A DNA stretch of 64,000 nucleotides from contig JAIQFO010000007.1 in the NCBI GenBank assembly GCA_020073215.1, positions 1-64,000 on the forward strand, written 5' to 3'. This DNA is from Terriglobia bacterium (GTDB lineage: Bacteria > Acidobacteriota > Terriglobia > Terriglobales > Acidobacteriaceae). The translations under genes were made by a program, and so were the position numbers. Below are positions 46,901 through 54,407 of the stretch, piece by piece. Below the pieces are notes generated by a model. It did not search any database. It saw only the letters and a list, made by a program, of their open reading frames with translations, and was not told the DNA's origin. Each line of letters begins with the position of its first letter. Positions within the stretch are counted from its first letter, which is position 1.

Positions 46901-47585
46901 CGTGTGGATCGTAGGCGGCGACGGCTGGGCCTACGACATCGGCTACGGAGGTCTGGACCACGTGCTGGCCAGCGGCCGCAACGTGAACCTGCTGGTGCTC
47001 GACACCGAGGTCTATTCGAACACCGGAGGGCAAGCCTCGAAAGCCACGCCCAGGGCGGCCGTGGCGAAGTTCGCCGCCGGCGGTAAACCGGGGACCAAGA
47101 AAGACCTGGGCCTGATGGCCATGAGCTATGGCTACGTCTATGTGGCCAGTGTCGCCATGGGCGCCAAAGACGAACACACGCTCAAGGCCTTTCTCGAAGC
47201 GGAGGCCTATGACGGCCCCAGCATCATCATTGCCTACTCCCACTGCATCGCGCACGGCATCGACATGACCACGGCCATGTCCGACCAGAAAGTCGCGGTC
47301 GACTCCGGCCAGTGGCTGCTCTATCGCTATAACCCTGAGCGCGCTCTCGCCGGTGAGAACCCGCTCACCCTCGATTGCCGCACCCCCAGCCGCAAAGTCA
47401 AGGACTACTTCCTGCAGCAGACGCGCTTCAAGATGCTGCTGAAAAGTAAGCCCGAAGACGCGAAGCGGCTCTGGGAAGAGGCGCAGCACGATGCGGAGAC
47501 TCGTTATCGTCTGTACGAATACATGGCACAGCGCAAACCAGCCCCGGCCGCGGTTCCAGCCGGTACTGTGGAAACGAAGAAATAA
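43992..47585 (+). CDS. nifJ: Pyruvate:ferredoxin (flavodoxin) oxidoreductase, single chain
   Basis: A 1197-residue homodimeric PFOR that oxidises pyruvate with CoA to acetyl-CoA, CO2 and reduced ferredoxin. The domains run in the usual order: pyruvate-binding N-terminus (IAIYPITPSSNMGEW), domain II, and the gamma-like domain III (YFVYDSKKSGAMTVSHLRFG). An 8Fe ferredoxin domain has CIQCGKCAMVCP near 695 and [12 protein letters not shown] near 751. The TPP domain has the proximal-cluster Cys in CSGCGETPYLKLL near 825 and GGDGWAYDIGYGG. The ATG at 43992 is preferred because AAAGGG abuts the alternative ATG at 43986. Oxygen sensitivity is expected, which fits the CRP/FNR-type site upstream. Confidence 0.96.
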   Translation: MKRKFKTMDGNEAVANVAYRLNEVIAIYPITPSSNMGEWADQWMSEGVPNIWGTVPHVIEMQSEGGASGAVHGALQTGALATTFTASQGLLLMIPNMNKIAGELTATVFHVSARTVATHALSIFGDHSDVMHCRTTGFGLLASNSVQEAMDLALITHAATLEARIPFVHFFDGFRTSHEVNKIEMLTEDDMHALINMDRVFEHRQRALSPDHPVLRGSAQNPDVFFQAREAGNPYYDACPDKVQAVMDKFSQVVGRSYHLFDYVGAPDAERVIVMMGSGAEAAHETVEYLNRQGEKVGLLKVRLYRPFSVRRFLEALPATVRKIAVLDRTKEAGAGREPLCLDVVSALQEGIKLGYGTLKTAPEVIGGRYGLSSKEFSATMVKGVYDNLAAPKPKDHFTVGIRDDVGHTSLDYDADFSVEPDSVVRAMFYGLGADGTVGANKNSIKIIGENTDNYGQGYFVYDSKKSGAMTVSHLRFGPQPIRSSYLISKANFIACHQWIFLERYDMLSALVPGGVFLLNSPFSKDEVWDQLPREVQQQLIAKKARFFIIDAYQVARETGMGSRMNTILQTCFFAISKVLPREQAIEAIRQSIRDTYGKKGDEIVQQNLRAVDETLAHMFEVAVPEKVTSQIEIPPAFSPQAPKFERDVLSVIYAGHGDDIPVSAFPVDGTYPTGTAKWEKRNIALEIPVWDTKLCIQCGKCAMVCPHAVLRIKVYDGKQLEGAPASFKSTEVRDKEWQGLKYSIQVAPEDCTGCGICFDICPAKNKSETRLKAINMMAQPPLRVPERENWEFFLKIPELDRRKIKVSNIRQQQVQEPLFEFSGACSGCGETPYLKLLTQLFGDRSVVANATGCSSIYGGNLPTTPWAKNIEGRGPAWSNSLFEDNAEFGLGFRLSIDKQTEFAQQLVQRLAGKIGEELAAALITSPQKDEADIFEQRQRVELLKEKLHRLSSPEARQLLSLADMLVKKSVWIVGGDGWAYDIGYGGLDHVLASGRNVNLLVLDTEVYSNTGGQASKATPRAAVAKFAAGGKPGTKKDLGLMAMSYGYVYVASVAMGAKDEHTLKAFLEAEAYDGPSIIIAYSHCIAHGIDMTTAMSDQKVAVDSGQWLLYRYNPERALAGENPLTLDCRTPSRKVKDYFLQQTRFKMLLKSKPEDAKRLWEEAQHDAETRYRLYEYMAQRKPAPAAVPAGTVETKK

Positions 47586-47600
47586 ATCGCAGCCTTCGTA

Positions 47601-47622
47601 GAGACGGGGCTCGCCCCGTCTC
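47601..47622. repeat. Hairpin repeat, family C, copy 3
   Basis: Arms GAGACGGGGC and GCCCCGTCTC with a 2-nt loop. CGCAGCC upstream and GGCTGCG downstream extend the stem. Confidence 0.8.
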
Positions 47623-47661
47623 GGCTGCGGAAATACTCAGGTTCTCGACTTTGTTTTGTAG

Positions 47662-47681
47662 GGCACGGCTTCCGCCGTGCC
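47662..47681. repeat. Small hairpin GGCACGGC/GCCGTGCC
   Basis: Eight-base arms with loop TTCC. It shares the GGCAC/GTGCC edges with the hairpin at 19003-19022. Confidence 0.6.
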
Positions 47682-47769
47682 ATAAGGGTTATAAGCGGGC
47701 TCTGGCTTTATTAGCCGCTGAGGGCACGAACGATGCACCCTCACGAGGCCCGCGCGAAAGAGGAACGTA

Positions 47770-48774
47770 ATGGACCTAACCACGAACTATCTCGGCATGA
47801 AGCTGCGGACGCCGCTGGTCGCCTCCGCATCCCCGCTCTCCCAGGAAATCGCCGGTATCCGCAGCCTCGAAGATGCCGGCGCCTCCGCCGTCGTGCTCTA
47901 CTCCCTGTTCGAGGAGCAACTGCACAAGGAGGCCCTCGATCTTGAACTGCATCTCAGCGCCGGCACCGAGAGCTTTGCCGAGTCGCTGACCTATTTTCCT
48001 CACTCCAGCGAGTTTCACACCGGACCCGAAGGCTATCTCGATCACATTCGCAAGGCCAAAGCGGCGGTCAAGATTCCAATCATCGCCAGCCTCAACGGTT
48101 TGACCTTGGGCGGCTGGACCAAGTTTGCCAAGCAGATTGAACAAGCCGGAGCCGACGCCATCGAGTGCAATCTCTACTTCATTCCCACCAACATGGATCT
48201 TTCGGGCGCCGAGACCGAGAAGATCTATACCGATATTCTCCGGGAAGTAAAGGCTGCGGTGCACATCCCGGTGGCCGTCAAGCTGAGTCCGTTCTTCAGC
48301 AACTTGGCCCACGTGGCCAGGCAGTTCGACCAACTGGGCGCGGACGGTCTGGTACTGTTCAACCGCTTCTACCAGCCCGACATCGACCTCGACGAATTAG
48401 AGATCATCCCCAACGTGCTTCTCAGCACGCCGCAGGCGTTGCGCCTGCCTCTGACGTGGATCGGCATTCTTCACGGCCGGATCAAGGCCAGCCTGGCGGC
48501 AACCAGCGGTGTGCACGGCCCCGAAGACGCCATCAAGCTGCTCATGGTGGGCGCCGATGTAACCATGATGTGCTCAGCTCTGGTGCGCAATGGAATCGGC
48601 CATCTGCGTCATGTGGAACAAGGCATCAAAGAGTGGATGGAGGCTCACGAATACGAGTCTGTGCAACAGATGCAAGGCAGCATGAGCCAGCTCCGCTGCC
48701 CCGATCCAGGAGCCTTCGAGCGCGCCCAATACATGCGAGCCGTCAAGGGTCTGCAGCACGTGCGTCAGGCATGA
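47770..48774 (+). CDS. Dihydroorotate-dehydrogenase-like flavoprotein
   Basis: A 334-residue TIM-barrel of the DHOD/PreA superfamily. Features are the N-terminal LGMKLRTPLVASASPLS, FMN-contacting PIIASLNG, ECNLYFIP in the active-site strand, the Lys in VAVKLSPF, and the C-terminal phosphate-binding SGVHGPEDAIKLLMVGADVTMMCSAL. The usual catalytic Ser/Cys loop of true DHODs is altered (CNLYFIPTN). It is probably an FMN oxidoreductase tied to ferredoxin or NAD(P)H rather than pyrimidine synthesis. It lies between nifJ and the NfnA/NfnB-like genes, which suggests a partner for those electron carriers. Confidence 0.82.
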   Translation: MDLTTNYLGMKLRTPLVASASPLSQEIAGIRSLEDAGASAVVLYSLFEEQLHKEALDLELHLSAGTESFAESLTYFPHSSEFHTGPEGYLDHIRKAKAAVKIPIIASLNGLTLGGWTKFAKQIEQAGADAIECNLYFIPTNMDLSGAETEKIYTDILREVKAAVHIPVAVKLSPFFSNLAHVARQFDQLGADGLVLFNRFYQPDIDLDELEIIPNVLLSTPQALRLPLTWIGILHGRIKASLAATSGVHGPEDAIKLLMVGADVTMMCSALVRNGIGHLRHVEQGIKEWMEAHEYESVQQMQGSMSQLRCPDPGAFERAQYMRAVKGLQHVRQA

Positions 48775-48779
48775 TGAGG

Positions 48780-48958
48780 GCTGTCAGCTGTCAGCTGTCA
48801 GCTATCAGCTATCAGTTTTCGACTTTCAGACCTGAGCAACTGGTGGTGAAGGCCGATCTTCGACTCCTAACCTTACAATTCGTAAGGTTCATGTTTGTCA
48901 AAGCAGGGAGCCAAAAGCCAACAACTGAAAGCGGATGGCTAACGGCTGACAGCTGAAA
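48780..48958. repeat. TCAGCTG/TCAGCTA word repeats with distant inverse copies
   Basis: Five near-direct repeats of the 7-base word lie at 48781-48816. A complementary-type run with AGCCAAAAGCC and GGCTGACAGCTGAAA lies at 48908-48958. The words resemble the AGCTTTTAGC elements at 7503 and 43797. Confidence 0.55.
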
Positions 48959-48980
48959 TGTGATCTTACTCTCCCTCACC

Positions 48981-48996
48981 CGTGACGCATGTCACA
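48981..48996. promoter_or_regulatory. CRP-type palindrome CGTGACGCATGTCACA
   Basis: Nine of ten half-site bases match TGTGA-N6-TCACA. It lies 54 bp before the ATG of the NfnA-like gene. Confidence 0.5.
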
Positions 48997-49050
48997 GCCG
49001 CTTGCCCGCGCATTCCGGACAATGGTCTGTAACTCAAGCCGTGGGGAGAC

Positions 49051-49944
49051 ATGTTCAAGATACAACACGCGGAGTTCCTTGCGCCCGGCATCAAGCGGTT
49101 CATCATCGAGGCGCCACGCATTGCACATAAGCACAAGGCGGGCCAGTTCGTAATCCTGCGGCTGAACGAACATGGCGAGCGCATTCCGATCACCATCGAG
49201 CACTCCGATCCCGCCACCGGCACGATTCGCATTGTGGTGCAGGCGGTCGGCAAAACCACCCATCAGCTCAATTCCCTGCAGACCGGCGATGGCATCCTCG
49301 ATGTGGTTGGGCCGCTGGGGAAACCATCGGAAATCGAGAAGTACGGCACCGTAGTCGTGATGGGCGGAGGCGTGGGCACGGCGGTGGCGTACCCGACGGC
49401 GGCGGCACTGAAGCGCGCCGGCAATCGCGTAATTTCCATCTTTGGAGCGCGCACCAAAGAGCTGGTCATTATGGAAAGAGAACTGCGCGAAGTCAGCGAT
49501 GCGCTGATGATTACGACCGATGACGGAAGCTATGCCGACAAGGGCTTCGTCACCGACAAGCTGCGGCAGTTAATCGACAACGGCACGCGCATTGACCTGG
49601 TCCTGGCCGTAGGTCCCATCCCCATGATGAGGGCGGTAGCGGAGATGACGCGCAAAGAGCGCATCCGCACCATCGTCAGCCTGAATCCGATCATGATCGA
49701 CGGCACCGGTATGTGTGGCGGCTGCCGCGTGCTGATAGACGGCAAGAGCGAGTTCGCCTGCGTGGACGGCCCCGAGTTCGATGCCCACCGTGTGGATTTC
49801 GCGGTGCTGGTCCAGCGCAACTCGATGTACCGGGCAGCCGAGCAGAGAGCGATGGAAGAGTACCTGCGCGCAACTCAGCCGCAACTCGATACCGTTCAGG
49901 CCGGACAAACCGGTGCCTGCGCGGTGCAAGGAGACGGCCGGTGA
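49051..49944 (+). CDS. nfnA: NfnA-like ferredoxin-NADP reductase alpha subunit (SudB type)
   Basis: A 297-residue FNR-like subunit. The FAD/beta-barrel domain (about 1-100) has AGQFVILRLNEHGERIPITIE, the NAD(P)-binding domain has VVVMGGGVGTAVAYPTAAAL and FGARTKELV, and a [2Fe-2S] motif DGTGMCGGCRVL pairs with Cys in FACVDGPEFD. In Thermotoga and Clostridium the NfnAB pair bifurcates electrons between NADPH, NAD+ and ferredoxin. Annotation pipelines also call this family sulfide dehydrogenase or DHOD electron-transfer subunit. The TGA overlaps the next gene's GTG start, indicating a coupled pair. The position after PFOR suggests that it recycles reduced ferredoxin. Confidence 0.85.
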   Translation: MFKIQHAEFLAPGIKRFIIEAPRIAHKHKAGQFVILRLNEHGERIPITIEHSDPATGTIRIVVQAVGKTTHQLNSLQTGDGILDVVGPLGKPSEIEKYGTVVVMGGGVGTAVAYPTAAALKRAGNRVISIFGARTKELVIMERELREVSDALMITTDDGSYADKGFVTDKLRQLIDNGTRIDLVLAVGPIPMMRAVAEMTRKERIRTIVSLNPIMIDGTGMCGGCRVLIDGKSEFACVDGPEFDAHRVDFAVLVQRNSMYRAAEQRAMEEYLRATQPQLDTVQAGQTGACAVQGDGR

Positions 49945-51410
49945 CGGAACAAACGAAACAGCCGCCTAAACAGAAGTCGGCGAATCCCCTCCCCCTGAAA
50001 GAGCGAATGAAAGTGCCCCGGCAGCACATGTTGGAGCAGCCTGCATTCGAGCGCGCCACTAATTTCACCGAAGTGAACCTCGGCTATTCCGAGGAACTGG
50101 CGCGGCGCGAAGCTGCGCGTTGCCTGGAGTGCGCTAAGCCAGTATGCATGGTTGACTGTCCGGTGGGCGTCAAGGTGAAAGAGTTCGTGCAAATGATCGT
50201 GGCCGGCGACTTCCTGGGTGCGGCGGCCAAGATCCGTGAAGATAACGTCCTCCCCGCCATCACCGGCCGCGTGTGCCCGCAAGAGGATCACTGCGAAGGC
50301 GGCTGCTTGATGGGCAAGAAGGTTGAGCCGCTGGGCATTGGATACCTCGAGCGCTTCGTCGCCGACTATGAACAGCGCCACCTCGACATCAGTAACCTGC
50401 CCAAGGCGACGCCGACCGGGAAGAAAGTCGCCATCGTGGGCAGCGGCCCTTCGGGCCTAACCGCGGCGGGCGATCTCGTCCAGAAGGGCCACCAGGTGCA
50501 CGTTTTTGAGGCCTTGCACGAGATCGGCGGCGTGCTCGTGTACGGCATTCCGGAGTTCCGCCTGCCGAAGGGGATCATCCGTCAGCAAGTCGACTACATG
50601 CGCGCCATGGGCGTGGAATTTGAGACCGACGTAGTCGTGGGACGCACCGTCACCATCGACGAACTGATGAACGAGGAAGGCTACGACGCCGTGTTCATCG
50701 GCACCGGCGCGGGGTTGCCGCAGTTCATGGGCATTCCCGGCGAACATCTGAATGGCGTCTATTCGGCGAACGAATTCTTGACCCGCATCAACCTGATGCA
50801 TGCCTACGAGTTTCCCAGGTACGACGAGCCCATGCTGGATTTCCGCGGCAAGAATGTGGCTGTGATCGGTGGCGGCAACACTGCGCTCGATGCGATCCGG
50901 TCGGCGAAGCGACTGGGAGCGGGGCATGCCTTCATTCTCTATCGCCGCAGCGAGGCCGAGATGCCGGCGCGCATCGAGGAAGTAAAGCACGCCAAGCAGG
51001 AAGGCATTGAATTCCAGGTGCTTGCCGCTCCGCTCGAGTTCCTCGACGACGGCAAGGGTTGGCTGGCCGGTGCGCGCTGCCAGAAGATGGCCCTGGGCGA
51101 ACCGGATGCTTCTGGGAGACGGCGGCCGGTTCCGATCGAAGGCTCCGAATACGAAATTCCTCTGGCCGTGGCGGTAATCGCGATCGGGACCAGCGCCAAT
51201 CCAATCGTCCAAAGCACCACACCGGGTTTAAACACGAATAAGCGTAATTACATCGAAGCGGATCCCACGACCCAGCGCACCTCGCGCAAAGGAGTTTTCG
51301 CCGGCGGCGACATCGTCACCGGAAGTGCGACGGTGATTCTGGCCATGGGCGCGGGGCGCCGCGCCGCGAAGTCGATTCATGAATATCTGACCACCGAGGG
51401 CACCTGGTAA
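49941..51410 (+). CDS. nfnB: NfnB-like NADPH-binding subunit (GltD-type flavoprotein)
   Basis: A 489-residue GltD-like subunit. An N-terminal Fe-S domain has cysteines in AARCLECAKPVCMVDCPVGV and CPQEDHCEGGCLMG, followed by FAD-binding KVAIVGSGPSGLTAAGDL near 160, NADPH-binding VAVIGGGNTALDAIRSAKRLG near 300, and a C-terminal FAGGDIVTGSATVILAMGAGR. The start is GTG at 49941, with AAGGAGA upstream and GTGA overlap with the alpha gene; a longer open frame is a shadow. Without a nearby gltB large subunit, the NfnB role is preferred over glutamate synthase small subunit. Confidence 0.88.
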   Translation: MTEQTKQPPKQKSANPLPLKERMKVPRQHMLEQPAFERATNFTEVNLGYSEELARREAARCLECAKPVCMVDCPVGVKVKEFVQMIVAGDFLGAAAKIREDNVLPAITGRVCPQEDHCEGGCLMGKKVEPLGIGYLERFVADYEQRHLDISNLPKATPTGKKVAIVGSGPSGLTAAGDLVQKGHQVHVFEALHEIGGVLVYGIPEFRLPKGIIRQQVDYMRAMGVEFETDVVVGRTVTIDELMNEEGYDAVFIGTGAGLPQFMGIPGEHLNGVYSANEFLTRINLMHAYEFPRYDEPMLDFRGKNVAVIGGGNTALDAIRSAKRLGAGHAFILYRRSEAEMPARIEEVKHAKQEGIEFQVLAAPLEFLDDGKGWLAGARCQKMALGEPDASGRRRPVPIEGSEYEIPLAVAVIAIGTSANPIVQSTTPGLNTNKRNYIEADPTTQRTSRKGVFAGGDIVTGSATVILAMGAGRRAAKSIHEYLTTEGTW

Positions 51411-51447
51411 GAGCTTGATTTGTAGGAGCTTAAGCTATAGGAGCTGA

Positions 51448-51463
51448 TGTGACGCACCTCACC
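51448..51463. promoter_or_regulatory. CRP-type site TGTGACGCACCTCACC
   Basis: Nine of ten half-site bases match TGTGA-N6-TCACA. It lies 159 bp before the acetyl-CoA hydrolase/transferase ATG and 38 bp after the NfnB stop. Confidence 0.35.
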
Positions 51464-51621
51464 ATGCCGGTTGCGCAAGGTCACGGCCCGAGCGCTGGAG
51501 AAGGTTTCCAATCAAAAGTGGTAGCGTGTGCGTGGACCACAGGGCGAAGGGGTTGCTCCTTGGGGGGACGTCCGGTACGGACTTGGCTGGGTCTGGGCAA
51601 AACAGACCCGAGGGCAAAAGA

Positions 51622-52980
51622 ATGTCGATGTCGTGGGAACTTGATTACAAGAGCAAGTTGAAAACGGCGGATGAGGCCTTACAGTGCGTGCAATCGGGAA
51701 TGCGGGTCTACATTCAGCCCGGATGCGCCGAACCTGAGACTCTGGTCGAGGCGCTGATGCGCCGCGGTCCCTTTGTGCAGGACGTGCAAGTGGTTCACAT
51801 GTTGACCATGGGAGCGGCCCCTTATGTCGCGCCCGAGATGGCGGGGCATTTCCGGCATAACGCGGTATTCATTGGCGCCAATGTGCGCGAGGCCATCAAC
51901 GAAGGGCGGGCCGACTACACCCCTATCTACCTCAGTGAGATTGAAAACCTGTTCGAGAGCGGCGCCATGCCGCTCGATGTGGCCTTGCTCGAACTCTCTC
52001 CTCCGGATTCGCACGGCTTCTGCAGCTTCGGGGTGGGCGTGGACACGTCGCTCACAGCAGCCAAATGTGCCAAACACGTGGTGGCGCAGATCAACGATCA
52101 AATGCCGCGCACTTACGGAGACAGCTTTATCCATGTGACCGATCTTGATGCCCTTGTAGATTCCTCTCGTCCACTGTGTCCCATGAAGCAGCCGCAAATC
52201 ACCGACATGCACCGGGCTATCGCCAGCAACGTTGCGGGGTTGATTGAGGACGGAGCGGTGCTGCAGACAGGTATCGGGGGAATTCCGGATGCAGTGCTGC
52301 CCATGCTCATGGATCGAAAAGATCTCGCCGTGCACAGCGAACTGGTTTCCGATGGCGTGATTCCTCTGATCGAAGCGGGCGTGCTTACGGGTGCGCGCAA
52401 GAACTTCAAACCGCGGAAAATTATTCTGGGATTTGCTCTGGGCTCGAAACATTTGTTCAATTTTCTGGACAACAACCCGATTTTCGAATTCCACCCCACG
52501 TCCTACACCAACGATCCCGGATTGATTGCCCGCAACGACAACATGGTGGCAATTAACTCGGCGTTACAGGTCGATCTCACGGGCCAAGTCTGTTCCGATT
52601 CGATTGGAAACCAGTTCTATAGCGGCATTGGCGGACAGGTGGATTTCATTCGCGGAGCCTCGCGGTCGAAGGGCGGTAAACCGATCATTGCTATCTCCTC
52701 GACGGCCAAGAATGGTGCGATTTCGCGGATTGTGCCCATGCTGAGCCCAGGCGCGGGCGTGGTGACTTCGCGCGGGCTGATTCGTTACGTGGTGACCGAA
52801 TTCGGCGTGGCGTATCTGCACGGCAAGACCATCCGGGAACGCGCGCAGGCGCTCATAGAAATTGCAGACCCCAAGTTTCGGGAAGAGCTTTACGAATACT
52901 GCGAGAAATCGAGATGGCTGCAGCGGCCTGTGGTCGCGGCTGACGCTGGTTACCAGATTCAGCCAGTACACAGCCTCTAG
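51622..52980 (+). CDS. Acetyl-CoA hydrolase/CoA-transferase (Cat1/4-hydroxybutyrate CoA-transferase family)
   Basis: A 452-residue two-domain CoA-transferase. Motifs include GMRVYIQPGCAEPETLVEAL at the N-terminus, GIGGIPDAVLPML, the probable catalytic Glu in HSELVSDGVIPLIE, the oxyanion region GQVCSDSIGNQFYSGIGGQVDFIRGA, and the C-terminal TEFGVAYLHGKTIRERAQALI. It transfers CoA between acetyl-CoA and another acid (succinate, butyrate) or hydrolyses it. The ATG at 51622 starts the homologous region; a frame from 51526 adds 32 unlikely residues. Together with PFOR, xfp-ackA and the ADP-forming ligase this is a fourth route touching acetate in one locus. Confidence 0.9.
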   Translation: MSMSWELDYKSKLKTADEALQCVQSGMRVYIQPGCAEPETLVEALMRRGPFVQDVQVVHMLTMGAAPYVAPEMAGHFRHNAVFIGANVREAINEGRADYTPIYLSEIENLFESGAMPLDVALLELSPPDSHGFCSFGVGVDTSLTAAKCAKHVVAQINDQMPRTYGDSFIHVTDLDALVDSSRPLCPMKQPQITDMHRAIASNVAGLIEDGAVLQTGIGGIPDAVLPMLMDRKDLAVHSELVSDGVIPLIEAGVLTGARKNFKPRKIILGFALGSKHLFNFLDNNPIFEFHPTSYTNDPGLIARNDNMVAINSALQVDLTGQVCSDSIGNQFYSGIGGQVDFIRGASRSKGGKPIIAISSTAKNGAISRIVPMLSPGAGVVTSRGLIRYVVTEFGVAYLHGKTIRERAQALIEIADPKFREELYEYCEKSRWLQRPVVAADAGYQIQPVHSL

Positions 52981-53038
52981 CCGGGAAGAACAGTGGATGG
53001 GGTATACGGCAACAACGTGAACGACAACGAGGTGAAGC

Positions 53039-53317
53039 ATGGCAGTCCAACCGCGCGGTAAGGTCACGATCGAAACCGAAGAATGCAAGGGATGTGGGCT
53101 CTGCGTAGAGTCTTGTCCACCCAAGTGCCTCGAACTGACCACCGAGCTGAACGTTTACGGGGCGCATCCCGTGCGCTACACCGGCACCGGTTGCACCGGT
53201 TGCGGCATCTGCTTTTATTGCTGCCCGGAGCCGGGCGCGATCACCGTGTACCGCATCAAGGCGAAAGCCAAGGCGCTGGCGCCAGCGCAAGGAGGCGAAC
53301 TTGCGGCAGCTTTGTAA
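53039..53317 (+). CDS. 2-oxoacid:ferredoxin oxidoreductase delta subunit (2x[4Fe-4S] ferredoxin)
   Basis: A 92-residue ferredoxin with two CxxCxxCxxxCP motifs: [15 protein letters not shown] and [15 protein letters not shown]. It passes electrons from the catalytic beta subunit to external ferredoxin. It starts the KorD-A-BC operon, with an AGGTG-type ribosome binding site before the ATG. The last 17 bases overlap the alpha-subunit start. The upstream gap to the CoA-transferase is 58 bp, so that gene may be in the same operon. Confidence 0.9.
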   Translation: MAVQPRGKVTIETEECKGCGLCVESCPPKCLELTTELNVYGAHPVRYTGTGCTGCGICFYCCPEPGAITVYRIKAKAKALAPAQGGELAAAL

Positions 53318-54365
53318 AGGCAACGTGGCGGTGGTAAAGGGTGCGATCCTCGCCGGGTGTCGTGCGTACTACGGATATCCGATCACTCCGGCCAGCGAAA
53401 TCGCCGAGTCCGCGGCGCTCTACTTCCCACAGGTCGGCGGCACTTTTCTGCAGGCGGAGAGCGAAGTCGCCGCCATCAACATGGTCTATGGCGCCGCCGC
53501 AGCCGGGGTCCGCGTCATGAGCGGATCCTCCGGGCCCGGCCTCAGCCTGATGCAGGAAGGCATGTCGTACCTGGCCGGCTCGGAACTGCCCTGCGTCATC
53601 GTGGATGTTGTGCGCGGCGGACCGGGCCTCGGCAACATCGCGCCGGAACAAAGCGATTATTTCGCCATGGTGAAAGGCGGCGGCCATGGCAACTATCGCA
53701 ATCTCGTGCTCGCTCCCGCCTCGGTGCAGGAAATGGCTGACCTGACCATGCTGGCCTTCGATCTCGCCGACAAATACCGTAATCCCGCAGTCGTGCTGAC
53801 CGACGGTTTCGTCGGGCAAATGATGGAGCCGCTCGATCTCGAAGTTCCAGATAAAGATCGTGAGATGGAACTGCCTGAGAAACCCTGGGCGGTAAAGGGC
53901 ACCCCGGAAACGCGGGCCAACCTGCTTAGCTCCATCTATCTCGAGACCGATGAATTGGAAGAACACCAGCGCCGCATGGAAGCCAAGTACATCCGCGCGC
54001 AAGAAGCCGAGCAGCGCTCGGAACTCTGCCACACCGACGACGCCGAGGTGCTGCTGGTCGGTTACGGGATTGTGTCTCGAGTGTTGCTTTCCACGGTCGA
54101 AGCGCTGCGCAAGGAAGGCGTGAAGGCAGGGCTGTTCCGCCCCATCACTCTGTGGCCCTATCCCAAGAAAGCTCTGGTGGAAGCGGCGGCGAGGGTGCAA
54201 AAGGTGCTGGTTGTCGAATTAAGCAACGGACAGATGGTGGAAGATGTGCGCCTGGCGCTGAATAACAAGGTGCCGGTGGAGTTCTACGGGCGGGTCGGTG
54301 GCAACGTGCCCTCGGTCGCCGAGTTGCGACAACAAGTGTTGACCCGCATGCCGGTAGCGGTCTGA
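53301..54365 (+). CDS. 2-oxoacid:ferredoxin oxidoreductase alpha subunit (VorB/KorA type)
   Basis: A 354-residue subunit that binds the 2-oxoacid. The N-terminus reads [30 protein letters not shown], followed by [32 protein letters not shown] and a C-terminal domain with [12 protein letters not shown]. It starts with TTG at 53301, which has a perfect AAGGAGG seven bases upstream and overlaps the ferredoxin gene by 17 bases. No ATG alternative precedes the conserved start. Together with the delta and fused beta-gamma subunits it forms a complete enzyme for 2-oxoglutarate or branched-chain oxoacids. The substrate cannot be fixed from sequence alone. Confidence 0.92.
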   Translation: MRQLCKGNVAVVKGAILAGCRAYYGYPITPASEIAESAALYFPQVGGTFLQAESEVAAINMVYGAAAAGVRVMSGSSGPGLSLMQEGMSYLAGSELPCVIVDVVRGGPGLGNIAPEQSDYFAMVKGGGHGNYRNLVLAPASVQEMADLTMLAFDLADKYRNPAVVLTDGFVGQMMEPLDLEVPDKDREMELPEKPWAVKGTPETRANLLSSIYLETDELEEHQRRMEAKYIRAQEAEQRSELCHTDDAEVLLVGYGIVSRVLLSTVEALRKEGVKAGLFRPITLWPYPKKALVEAAARVQKVLVVELSNGQMVEDVRLALNNKVPVEFYGRVGGNVPSVAELRQQVLTRMPVAV

Positions 54366-54407
54366 GACCAGGTCGGGCAAGGATCTGGCCCCAGGAGGAC
54401 AACGAAA

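Noticed and set aside
49941-51410. Glutamate synthase small subunit
   Set aside because: No large subunit nearby, and the gene is coupled to an NfnA-like partner; the NfnB role is preferred, though not proven.
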